A stretch of DNA of 64,000 bases, taken from the NCBI RefSeq assembly GCF_013409255.1, contig NZ_JACCAS010000002.1, forward strand, positions 3,400,001 through 3,464,000, in the 5' to 3' direction. Positions 44,112-51,910 of this stretch are shown here, in pieces. Below the pieces are notes generated by a model. It made no database searches. It worked only from the letters and a program-made list of their open reading frames with translations, and had not been told where the DNA came from. Each line of letters starts with the position of its first letter. Positions within the stretch are counted from its first letter, which is position 1. The position numbers were made by a program, and so were the translations under genes. Source of the stretch: Paraburkholderia bryophila (GTDB lineage Bacteria > Pseudomonadota > Gammaproteobacteria > Burkholderiales > Burkholderiaceae).

Positions 44112-45686
44112 ATGTCCACCACTGCCCGACGCGTCGCCCAGCTCTCGCAACTGCGTGCGGATCGTGCTGAACGCGTAGAGGTGGACGGCGAGAAAATTCT
44201 GCTGGTGCGCGACGGCCATACCGTCCGCGCCTATTCCGCCGATTGCCCGCATGCCGGCGCGCCACTGGAAGAAGGCGCGCTGCGCAATGGAAAAATCATT
44301 TGCCCGTGGCACAAGGCCGCGTTCGATGTCGCCACCGGCGACGTGCTCGAACCTTGCGCGCTGATCGCGCTCGACCGTTACCCCGTGATCGTGACCGGCG
44401 ACGACGTGATGCTCACGCCCGAAAAACTTCCGCGCCCGATCCACAAGGCATCGTCGCGCGATCCGCATTACGTGATCATCGGCGCGGGCGCGGCGGGCGC
44501 CGCCGCTTGCGCAGCATTACGCGACGGCGGTTTTGCGGGCCGGCTCACGATGATCGGCGCCGAACCGCACGCACCTTACGATCGCACTGCACTCAGCAAA
44601 TTCGTGCCGTCCGGTGAAATGGCGCCGGCCGATGTGCCGCCGCTGCTGTCGCCCGACTGGTACGCGCAACACGACGTGGAACGGCTCGTCGCGACAGTCG
44701 CGCGCCTCGACGTGCCGAAGCGCACGATCCATTTTGAAAGCGGCGGCGAACTGAGTTACGACACCGCGCTGCTCGCCACCGGCAGCACGCCGACACTACC
44801 CGATATCCCCGGCCGCGAGCTCGGCGGCGTGCAGGTACTGCGCACGCTCGACGACGCCGCCGCGCTGGTCGACGCGTTCGGCGACGACCCGTCGCAAGTG
44901 CGGGTCGCGATTATCGGCGGCGGCTTTATCGGTCTGGAAACGGCCTCCGCGTTGCGCACGCGTAATGTGCAGGTCACCGTGATCGCACCGGACAGCGTGC
45001 CGTTCGCGAAGCAGTTCGGCGAACGCGCCGGCGCGATGATCCGCGATTTGCATGAGCGTCATGGCGTGGTGTTCCGGCTCGGCGCAAAGGTTGCCTCGCT
45101 CGAAGGCGAAGAAGGCAACGTGCATGAAGTGATGCTCGAAGGCGGCGAACACGTGGCCGCCGATCTCGTGTTGCTAGGCACGGGCGTCGCACCGGCTACC
45201 GGTTTTGTCGAAGGATTGCCGTTGCAGAAAGACGGCGGCGTGATCGTCAATGCTGGCATGCAGGCCGCGCCCGGACTCTATGCGGCCGGCGATATCGCGG
45301 CGTTTCCGCTGGTCGAGGACCGCGAGCCGTTGCGTATCGAACATTGGCGGCTCGCGCAGCAGCACGCGCGGATCGCGGCGCAAAACATGTGCGGTGCGCG
45401 GCTTCGTTATCGCGGCGTGCCGTTTTTCTGGACCTATCACTTCGGCAAAAACTTTGAATACCTCGGCCATGCGAGCGAGTGGGACGAGTTCGTCGTCCAT
45501 GGCGAGTTGGAAAGCCAGCAATTCATCGCGCTGTATGTGAAGGATGGGCAGGTTGCCGCCGTACTTGCCTGCGAGCATGAAGCGCACACCGCGCGTCTGA
45601 TCGATGCGATGCGCGGCGGTCTGTCGCGCGCGGACGCGTTGGCGATTATCGAAGAAGTCGATTCTTCGAAGGAGACGCCGCAATGA
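44112..45686 (+). CDS. Rieske-ferredoxin/FAD-dependent pyridine-nucleotide oxidoreductase fusion
   Basis: 524 residues from ATG 44112, with GAGGA 8 nt upstream. Residues ~10-105 are a Rieske [2Fe-2S] domain with ligands Cys45-Pro-His47 and Cys64-Pro-Trp-His67. From ~118 comes an apoptosis-inducing-factor-like reductase: FAD motif VIIGAGAAGAAACAAL (121-), NAD(P) motif VAIIGGGFIGLETASAL (~266-), and APGLYAAGDIAAFP closing the FAD site. The C-terminal ~100 residues (FFWTYHFGKNFEYLGHASEW) are the reductase dimerisation part. One chain thus carries the electron path NADH-FAD-[2Fe-2S], as in ferredoxin reductases of oxygenase systems. The acceptor is not evident. A 28-codon ORF overlaps its stop. 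Confidence 0.93.
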   Translation: MSTTARRVAQLSQLRADRAERVEVDGEKILLVRDGHTVRAYSADCPHAGAPLEEGALRNGKIICPWHKAAFDVATGDVLEPCALIALDRYPVIVTGDDVMLTPEKLPRPIHKASSRDPHYVIIGAGAAGAAACAALRDGGFAGRLTMIGAEPHAPYDRTALSKFVPSGEMAPADVPPLLSPDWYAQHDVERLVATVARLDVPKRTIHFESGGELSYDTALLATGSTPTLPDIPGRELGGVQVLRTLDDAAALVDAFGDDPSQVRVAIIGGGFIGLETASALRTRNVQVTVIAPDSVPFAKQFGERAGAMIRDLHERHGVVFRLGAKVASLEGEEGNVHEVMLEGGEHVAADLVLLGTGVAPATGFVEGLPLQKDGGVIVNAGMQAAPGLYAAGDIAAFPLVEDREPLRIEHWRLAQQHARIAAQNMCGARLRYRGVPFFWTYHFGKNFEYLGHASEWDEFVVHGELESQQFIALYVKDGQVAAVLACEHEAHTARLIDAMRGGLSRADALAIIEEVDSSKETPQ

Positions 45687-45769
45687 GGGAACACAAGGAA
45701 AAGCCTCCGCACTCGAACAAGAGCGAGAAAGAGATCGACAAACAGGTCGAAGACAGATCTGGCGGTTAG
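45683..45769 (+). CDS. 28-residue hydrophilic peptide overlapping the oxidoreductase stop
   Basis: ATG at 45683 overlaps the preceding TGA (ATGA), and GGAG lies 8 nt upstream, a layout typical of coupled translation. The product, which starts MREHKEKPPHSNKSEKEIDK, is almost entirely charged or polar. It overlaps the 3' end of the minus-strand AI-2E gene by 4 bases. Short size makes it uncertain; no family is recognised. Confidence 0.4.
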   Translation: MREHKEKPPHSNKSEKEIDKQVEDRSGG

Positions 45770-47880
45770 GCATTCACCACCGCCAGCGCCTCCTCTTCGT
45801 TCGCGCTTTCAATACGCCGGCACGCGGCCAGCATTTCCCGCAACGAACTCGCGTAACACTCCGCGCCCAGGGCGCTTTGCAGATCGGCACTCCACTTGCC
45901 CGTATCCTGAGCGCCCCACAAGCCGACGACGATATGCACATGCGGCAGCCTCGCGCGAAGCCGCCTGACCAGATAGCGCAAATGCGACGGAATGCCGTCG
46001 ATCTGCAGGTAGAGAAGGCAAACGGTATCGACGTCGTCCGCGTCGAGCCGTTCTATCGCGGCCCGCGACGCGGCGTCGTGCGGCAAGGTCCGCGAGACGA
46101 AACCGTGCTTGCCGAGTAGCTGCAACAGAATCGTGGCCGCGAGCGGATCGAGTGGCCCGCGACCGGGTAGGCATAGCACACGGTCTCGCGCTGGCTGAGA
46201 GGTGCTGCTTTCGCGTCCGGAGGGAGACTTTGCCGGCACCTCGAAGGTATTGGCGAGCGGCTTGTCCGTTGCCACATTGCCGATGGAGACCCCTTGCATC
46301 TTCAGCGGCTCGACTCGCCGCGCCACGTTGCCTTGCACGCCGTCGCCCCGGTCCACCTCAGCTTCGACGGACGCTGCGTCGGCGGTCTCCGGATCGTTCG
46401 GCGGCACGACTGGACTTATCGCGCTCCATGCCTCCTCCACCACCGGCTGCGCAGGCTGTTCGTCTTCGTAACCGTCGAGGCCGTCCACCAGATCGTTGGT
46501 CGTCGATTCGATCCGCGCGAGTTGCGCCGCTGTCACGCTGCCGCGTTCCACGTCGTTGGCCGCGAGCTGCAAGCCCTTGATCGCCACCTCGTCGTAGTAC
46601 GTCGACAACGACCGGTCCCGCAACAGAATCTCGGCCTGTTCGATCGCCTCGTCCGGATCGCCCGCGAGCGCACGCTGGTAAAAATTCTCGATGGGTGTCA
46701 GCGCCGGCTGATCGCCGAGCAGCACGTCGAGAAACTCCAGACGCCGCACATGACGACCGAGCACGAGCAGACACAAGGTGAGCGGCGTCGACAGGATCAG
46801 TCCTATCGGCCCCCAGATCCAGCTCCAGAAAATGGCCGCGACCACCACGGAAAACGGCGAGAGTCCGGTGCTATGTCCGTACAGCAGCGGCTCGACCACC
46901 TGCCCGACCAGCAGCTCGACGGTCGCGAACAGCGCCAGCGAGCCGATCGCCATCGCCCAGCCGGGACTGACCGCGGCGGCGAGCGCGGTGGCCAGCGTCG
47001 CCGAAATCCAGATGCCGACATACGGCACGAGCCGCAGCAACGCGGCGAGAATGCCCCACAGAATCGGACTCGGCACGCCGATCAGAAACAGCCCGGTACC
47101 GATCACCACCCCGACGCCCGCGTTCACCCCCAATTGCGAAACGAAATAGCGGCTTAGGCGCCCGGCGGCTTCATCCATCACCGTCGTCGTGCGATGCAAA
47201 TCACGCGAGCCGAACAGCCTGATCGCGCGGTCGCGCAGATCGTCACGCTGCAACAGGATCACGATCATCACGACGAACACGATGAACGCCGTTTCAAGCG
47301 GACTGATCGCGGGCGACAACACCCGGCGCGCCAGTTCGAACGGCGTCGGCATCGGCTCGCGCACTTCGACGGGCACGGCGGCCGGCGCGTGCGCCGTGCC
47401 GGGCGATGCGCTGCCGCGCGGCGGTTCCGCTGGCAGCGGATCGCTGGTCACGCGTTGCAGGGCCTGGCCGGCCGCGCCCGCAAAACGGTCGAGCTTGCCG
47501 ATCGTCACGCTGTGCACGGTTTCCATCTTGTGCTGGATGGTCGCCTGATAGCGCGGCATGCCGGCCGCCAGATCGCTCAACTGGGTGGCGATCAACGTGC
47601 CGAGCAGGCCGATCACCGAGACCGACACCAGCACCGCGGCGAAGACGGACGCGACATGTCCCAGCCGCAGACACGCCAGCGCATCGACCAGCGGCGCGAC
47701 CAGAAAGCTGAGCAGAATCGCGAGCGTGATCGGAATCAGCACCGCGCTCGCGAAGTACAGACAGGCGACCACCGCCATGCCGACCGCGAGCGCGATCAGG
47801 CTGTCGATGCCGAAGGCGGCGGGCGGCGCCTGAATCCGGGTGGCGGGCCGCACGCCGCGTGGGTCGGGTAGGTCTTTCAT
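45766..47880 (-). CDS. AI-2E family transporter with long C-terminal cytoplasmic extension
   Basis: 704 residues from ATG 47880 (MKDLPDPRGVRPATRIQ), 6 bp after the DUF2934 stop; a TTG two codons earlier is less likely. Residues ~25-375 are the AI-2E/TqsA-PerM core with about eight helices and WGILAALLRLVPYVGIWISA and GQVVEPLLYGHSTGLSPFSV. A helical region follows (NFYQRALAGDPDEAIEQAEI). The last ~120 residues (VLCLPGRGPLDPLAATILLQ, then HVHIVVGLWGAQDTGKW) form a Rossmann-like domain resembling B12-binding folds, without the DxHxxG cobalamin motif. Short homologues export AI-2 or ions; the extension suggests cytoplasmic regulation. It could also be an antiporter. Confidence 0.88.
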   Translation of the reverse strand: MKDLPDPRGVRPATRIQAPPAAFGIDSLIALAVGMAVVACLYFASAVLIPITLAILLSFLVAPLVDALACLRLGHVASVFAAVLVSVSVIGLLGTLIATQLSDLAAGMPRYQATIQHKMETVHSVTIGKLDRFAGAAGQALQRVTSDPLPAEPPRGSASPGTAHAPAAVPVEVREPMPTPFELARRVLSPAISPLETAFIVFVVMIVILLQRDDLRDRAIRLFGSRDLHRTTTVMDEAAGRLSRYFVSQLGVNAGVGVVIGTGLFLIGVPSPILWGILAALLRLVPYVGIWISATLATALAAAVSPGWAMAIGSLALFATVELLVGQVVEPLLYGHSTGLSPFSVVVAAIFWSWIWGPIGLILSTPLTLCLLVLGRHVRRLEFLDVLLGDQPALTPIENFYQRALAGDPDEAIEQAEILLRDRSLSTYYDEVAIKGLQLAANDVERGSVTAAQLARIESTTNDLVDGLDGYEDEQPAQPVVEEAWSAISPVVPPNDPETADAASVEAEVDRGDGVQGNVARRVEPLKMQGVSIGNVATDKPLANTFEVPAKSPSGRESSTSQPARDRVLCLPGRGPLDPLAATILLQLLGKHGFVSRTLPHDAASRAAIERLDADDVDTVCLLYLQIDGIPSHLRYLVRRLRARLPHVHIVVGLWGAQDTGKWSADLQSALGAECYASSLREMLAACRRIESANEEEALAVVNA

Positions 47881-47886
47881 TGCCAA

Positions 47887-48126
47887 CTACTTGGCGGGCT
47901 CCTTGGCCGCCTCTTTGGCGGATTGTTTGCTGGGCGGTTCTTCCACGCCTTCATCGCCGTGTCCCGCGACCGGCTTACTCTTGCCCTGCGGCGTGTTCTG
48001 TTCCACTTCGGCACGCGCCTGTTCCCAATACTCGTCAGGCGGGCCTTTCGCGCCGGTGGCTTGCTCCCACAAGTAATAGGCGCGCTCGCGAATCTGCTCC
48101 TCTAGAGAGCTGGGTTCCTGTTCCAT
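47887..48126 (-). CDS. DUF2934 domain-containing protein
   Basis: 79 residues from ATG 48126, with a strong GAGGTGAT site 5 nt upstream; longer frames lack one. The DUF2934 core is IRERAYYLWEQATGAKGPPD followed by EYWEQARAEV, and the C-terminal half is Lys/Glu/Ala-rich and probably disordered. The AI-2E gene begins 6 bp downstream, so both form an operon. The family is common in proteobacteria near stress or glycogen/trehalose genes (glgX is divergent in location but on the same strand here); function is unknown. Confidence 0.82.
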   Translation of the reverse strand: MEQEPSSLEEQIRERAYYLWEQATGAKGPPDEYWEQARAEVEQNTPQGKSKPVAGHGDEGVEEPPSKQSAKEAAKEPAK

Positions 48127-48257
48127 TTGATCACCTCGGTTAGACCTGACGAAAACCGGTATCGGTTGTGCTGCGCGCCGGCCGCACAAAAACATCGGCG
48201 ACCACACGCGCAGTTGCAGGCAATCGAGCAAGCGCTATACCCGGCTATTCAAATGCT

Positions 48258-50501
48258 TCACGGTCGTGCGCTCCGTCGGTCCATTGACGCCGCGTTGGGT
48301 GTTTCGCTTTCGTCCGTGGTGAGCTGTTCTTCGAGGCGGTCGAACACGCGTTGCGTCGCGCGGCTCGGCGCTTCGAGCGCGAACAGCAGCAGCGAGCGCG
48401 CCGTCACCTGGTACGCGTCGCCTGCGCTGAACTGCGGCAACTCGGCGCGCACGGGCATATTGGTGTCCAGCAGACAGGTCCACTGATCGCCCTCGGGAAT
48501 GTCGGGCAGCGTGAAATTGACGACATCGTGATGCGCGTTCAGCACCAGCATCAAGGTCGCATCCGAGGCCGGCCGGCGAATCCCGCTCGCCTGCGCGCGG
48601 CCGTCGATCACGAGGCCGAAGCAGCGCATCGACGGATCGTCCCATTGTTCCTGCGACAGATCCGTGCCGTCGGGCGACAGCCAGCGCGCGTCGGTCACTT
48701 CCAGCGCTTCGTTGAATTCGCCGCTCAGAAAACGCCCGCGCCGCAGTACCGGCAAACGATGCCGCAAGGTGGTCAGATTCTTGACGAACTCGGTGAGCGC
48801 GCGGCCGTCGTCGTCGATCGCCTCCCAGTCGACCCAACTGATCTCGTTGTCCTGGCAATAGGCGTTGTTGTTGCCTTGTTGCGTGCGGCCGAATTCGTCG
48901 CCGGCGAGAATCATCGGCGTGCCTTGCGACAGCAGCAACGTAGCCAGCAGATTGCGTTTCTGGCGCTCGCGCTGCTGACGGATCTCGGCGTCGTCGGTCG
49001 GACCTTCCGCACCCATGTTCCACGACTTGTTGTCCGAGTGGCCGTCTTTGTTGTCCTCGCCGTTGGCCTCGTTGTGCTTGTCGTTGTACGAAACCAGATC
49101 GTTCAGCGTGAAGCCGTCGTGCGCGGCGACGAAGTTCACGCTCGCCCACGGACGCCGTCCGCGATGATTGAACTTGTCGCCCGAACCCGTCAGCCGGGTG
49201 GCGAGATCGGCGACCTTGCCTTCGTCGCCCTTCCAGTATTCGCGCACGGTGTCGCGAAAGCGGTCGTTCCACTCCGCCCAGCCCGGCGGAAAACCGCCCA
49301 CCTGATAACCGCCGGGGCCGCAGTCCCACGGCTCGGCGATCAGCCGCACGCTGGAGAGCACCGGGTCTTGCCGGCAGCTATCGAGAAAGCCGCCGCCTTC
49401 GTCGAAACCGTGGGTTTCGCGGCCGAGAATCGTCGCGAGGTCGAAGCGGAAACCGTCGACCTTCATTTCCGTCACCCAGTAGCGCAGGCTGTCGGTCACC
49501 ATTTGCAGCACGCGCGGATGCGACAGGTTCAGCGTATTGCCGGTGCCGGTGTCGTTGATGTAATAGCGCGGCTCGTCGGGCATCAAGCGGTAGTACGACG
49601 CGTTGTCGATGCCCTTGAACGAGATCGTCGGGCCATTTTCGTTGCCTTCGGCGGTGTGGTTGTAGACCACGTCGAGAATGACTTCGAGATTGTTGTTGTG
49701 AATACGGTCGACCATTTCCTTGAACTCGGCCACCGAATCCGCCGACGATGCAAAGAAACGCGGATCGGCCGCGAAAAAACCGATCGTGTTGTAACCCCAG
49801 TAGTTGGTAAGACCTTTGTCGAGCAGATAACTATCGTTGACGAAGGTCTGGATCGGCATCAATTCGATCGACGTCGCGCCGAGGTTGCGAATGTAGTCCA
49901 GCACGGGTTGCTGGCCGAGGCCTGCAAAGGTGCCGCGCAAAGCCTCGGGCACGTCCGGATGACGTTTGGTAAAACCCCGCACGTGGGTTTCGTAGAAGAT
50001 CACGCGCTCCCACGGCAACGCGTTGCGTTCCGGGTGGCTCCAGGAGAAATTAGCGTCGACCACCTTGCACTTCGGCACGAACGGCGCGCTGTCGCGTTCG
50101 TCGAACGATAGATCGCCCTCTTCCGAACCGAGCGTATAGCCGAAGATTTCCGGCGCCCATTTGAGTTCGCCGATATGCGCCTTGGCATACGGATCGAGCA
50201 GCAGTTTGTTCGGATTGAAACGGTGGCCCTGTTCCGGTTCGTAAGGGCCGTGCACGCGGTAACCGTAGATCGCGCCGGGCTTGAGTCCGGGCACGAAGAC
50301 ATGCCACACCTCGTCGGTATATTCGGGCAGTTCGATGCGTTCGATTTCGTCCGTGCCGGTGTCGTCGAACAGACACAGTTCGACCTTGGTGGCGTGCGCC
50401 GAGAACAGCGCAAAGTTCACACCGCTGCCATTCCATGTCGCGCCGAGTGGGAACGGCGTGCCTTCGGCAATGCGCGTCGAGAAGTTGGCCTGGGATGACA
50501 T
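48258..50501 (-). CDS. glgX: Glycogen debranching enzyme GlgX
   Basis: 747 residues from ATG 50501, preceded by CACAGGAAACGCT. An N-terminal CBM48/isoamylase N domain (FPLGATWNGSGVNFALFSAH) is followed by a GH13 barrel: VILDVVYNHTAEGN, the nucleophile Asp in VDGFRFDLATILGRE, the acid Glu in RLIAEPWDCGPGGY, and NFVAAHDGFTLNDLVSYNDK. The C-terminal beta domain ends the chain. It hydrolyses alpha-1,6 branches of phosphorylase-limit glycogen. In many relatives it sits with glgB/treZ/treY; here it is alone. The N-terminus of the frame runs upstream into non-conserved sequence and is rejected. Confidence 0.95.
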   Translation of the reverse strand: MSSQANFSTRIAEGTPFPLGATWNGSGVNFALFSAHATKVELCLFDDTGTDEIERIELPEYTDEVWHVFVPGLKPGAIYGYRVHGPYEPEQGHRFNPNKLLLDPYAKAHIGELKWAPEIFGYTLGSEEGDLSFDERDSAPFVPKCKVVDANFSWSHPERNALPWERVIFYETHVRGFTKRHPDVPEALRGTFAGLGQQPVLDYIRNLGATSIELMPIQTFVNDSYLLDKGLTNYWGYNTIGFFAADPRFFASSADSVAEFKEMVDRIHNNNLEVILDVVYNHTAEGNENGPTISFKGIDNASYYRLMPDEPRYYINDTGTGNTLNLSHPRVLQMVTDSLRYWVTEMKVDGFRFDLATILGRETHGFDEGGGFLDSCRQDPVLSSVRLIAEPWDCGPGGYQVGGFPPGWAEWNDRFRDTVREYWKGDEGKVADLATRLTGSGDKFNHRGRRPWASVNFVAAHDGFTLNDLVSYNDKHNEANGEDNKDGHSDNKSWNMGAEGPTDDAEIRQQRERQKRNLLATLLLSQGTPMILAGDEFGRTQQGNNNAYCQDNEISWVDWEAIDDDGRALTEFVKNLTTLRHRLPVLRRGRFLSGEFNEALEVTDARWLSPDGTDLSQEQWDDPSMRCFGLVIDGRAQASGIRRPASDATLMLVLNAHHDVVNFTLPDIPEGDQWTCLLDTNMPVRAELPQFSAGDAYQVTARSLLLFALEAPSRATQRVFDRLEEQLTTDESETPNAASMDRRSARP

Positions 50502-50678
50502 AGCGTTTCCTGTGAAAGCATGGGCGCTTGCGCGCGAATTGGGCTCGCTGATGTAGCAACTTCCAGACCTGAGCGGTCTTAAGGCACAGCCGCGGCACAA
50601 CTCTTGCAGCCGGCAAGGTGGAATCCGATCCATCACGCGCCGCAACGAGCGCCCACTACATCAGGGAGAAAACACATC

Positions 50679-51083
50679 ATGCGCCGACTTCATCTCAAAC
50701 CGCTTGTCGCCTCCGCGCTGCTGTTCGGCACGCTGACAGGCTACGGCAATGCCTACGCACAAGGGGCACCCCAGGCGATTACGGAAAAACGCACAGACGT
50801 GGTTCAGCTCGCGAGTGGATATCGGGCGTCAAAGTTGAACGGCGCTGACGTCTACAACAGGAATAAAGACACCATCGGCACGCTAGACGACCTGATCGTG
50901 TCGCCGAGCGGCGATCGCGGCACCTACGCAATCCTTTCCGTCGGCGGTTTTCTTGGCATGGGCAAGCATCTGGTGGCCGTGCCGTTCAATGATCTGCAGA
51001 TCAATAACCGGCGGGTTGTGCTGCCGGATGCCACCAAGAAATCGCTTGAGGCGTTGCCGGAGTTTAAGTACGCGCCGGATTGA
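50679..51083 (+). CDS. PRC-barrel domain exported protein
   Basis: 134 residues from ATG 50679 with CAGGGAGAA upstream. A signal peptide (MRRLHLKPLVASALLFGTLT, cleavage near AYA-Q) precedes a PRC-barrel: SGYRASKLNGADVYNRNKDT, IGTLDDLIVSPSGD, YAILSVGGFLGMGKHLVAVP. Exported PRC-barrel proteins of this type are common in alpha- and beta-proteobacteria and often respond to stress. It is followed by a short hairpin at 51089-51103. Function is unknown. Confidence 0.87.
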   Translation: MRRLHLKPLVASALLFGTLTGYGNAYAQGAPQAITEKRTDVVQLASGYRASKLNGADVYNRNKDTIGTLDDLIVSPSGDRGTYAILSVGGFLGMGKHLVAVPFNDLQINNRRVVLPDATKKSLEALPEFKYAPD

Positions 51084-51088
51084 TCGAT

Positions 51089-51103
51089 CCGCGAGAATCG
51101 CGG
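51089..51103 (+). terminator. Hairpin after the PRC-barrel gene
   Basis: CCGCGA and TCGCGG flank a 3-nt loop immediately after the stop, and a T-rich stretch (GCATTATTCTT) follows a few bases later. Weak but plausible intrinsic terminator. Confidence 0.45.
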
Positions 51104-51202
51104 TCGGGCATTATTCTTCGTGCTTGATGTTCAGGCGCAATCGGGCTGCCGCGATCGACTGATGGAGCTTGGCCTGCAGGGTCTTGATATTCGTCCAACT
51201 CA

Positions 51203-51227
51203 ATTCTCTCCTCACTGCGGAGAGAAT
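51203..51227. terminator. 9-bp hairpin between convergent PRC-barrel and receiver genes
   Basis: ATTCTCTCC and GGAGAGAAT are perfect arms around a 7-nt loop, placed 31 bp past the end of the receiver gene (minus strand). There is no clear U-tract, but its location between convergent genes fits a two-way terminator. Confidence 0.45.
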
Positions 51228-51258
51228 GCTGTCGTCCGGGAAAATTTCGGCGAGACCT

Positions 51259-51717
51259 TCACGGCGGCCCGGCCGCATGCAGCGCGGCCGCCGATTCCAG
51301 CACCCGCAACAGGCGCTCAGGCGTCAACGGCTTCGCGCAATGCGCATCGAAACCGACCGCCTTCGCGCGCGCCCGATCATCGCGTGACGCGAAAGCCGTA
51401 CACGCCACCAGCAACATATGCGAGGTGGCCGGATGCGCGCGTAGACGCCGCGCCAGTTCCAGCCCATCCAGCCCCGGCATCTTGATGTCCAGTACGACGG
51501 CAAACGGCTGCCATTCGCACGCCATGTCGCACACGGCGTGCGGATCTTCCAGCGCGCGGCATTCGAAGCCGTCCGCGTTCAGCAGCATCTGCAAAGCCTC
51601 CGCCGCTTCACGGTAGTCGTCCACCACCAGCACGCGACGATGCGAAGCCATGGCGTACTGAATCGGCCGCCACACTACGACGTCGTCGTTGTCGTCCATT
51701 CGGTCATCGAGCCTCAC
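51259..51717 (-). CDS. Orphan single-domain response regulator
   Basis: 152 residues from GTG 51717, chosen because AAGGAG lies 6 nt upstream. Residues ~25-145 are a receiver: RVLVVDDYREAAEAL (acidic Asp pair), FAVVLDIKMPGLDGLELARR (phosphorylated Asp near residue 77), LLVACTAFASRDDRARAKAV, and the Lys of CAKPLTPERLLRVLE. There is no output domain, so it probably shuttles phosphate or binds a partner. No kinase gene adjoins it, but three hybrid kinases are in the window. Confidence 0.88.
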   Translation of the reverse strand: MRLDDRMDDNDDVVVWRPIQYAMASHRRVLVVDDYREAAEALQMLLNADGFECRALEDPHAVCDMACEWQPFAVVLDIKMPGLDGLELARRLRAHPATSHMLLVACTAFASRDDRARAKAVGFDAHCAKPLTPERLLRVLESAAALHAAGPP

Positions 51718-51910
51718 CCTGTTCTCCTTATTCTTCCGGCGCCCTGTGCGCGCAACCCGCGGCGTATTCGCAAGATTCGCTCCCGCGATCCGGCAAATAT
51801 GCGTCTCTCATCGGATGAACTCGCAGACGCGGGTCACGTTGATAGCATGCAGTCAACTGGGGGCGCGTCAATAAAAGACAGCGGGTTTTCCAGGGTTTCC
51901 GCTCTGAGGG

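Noticed and set aside
48351..50111. 586-codon plus-strand ORF over glgX
   Set aside because: Antisense to GlgX, which has all GH13 motifs; no ribosome site or homology visible.
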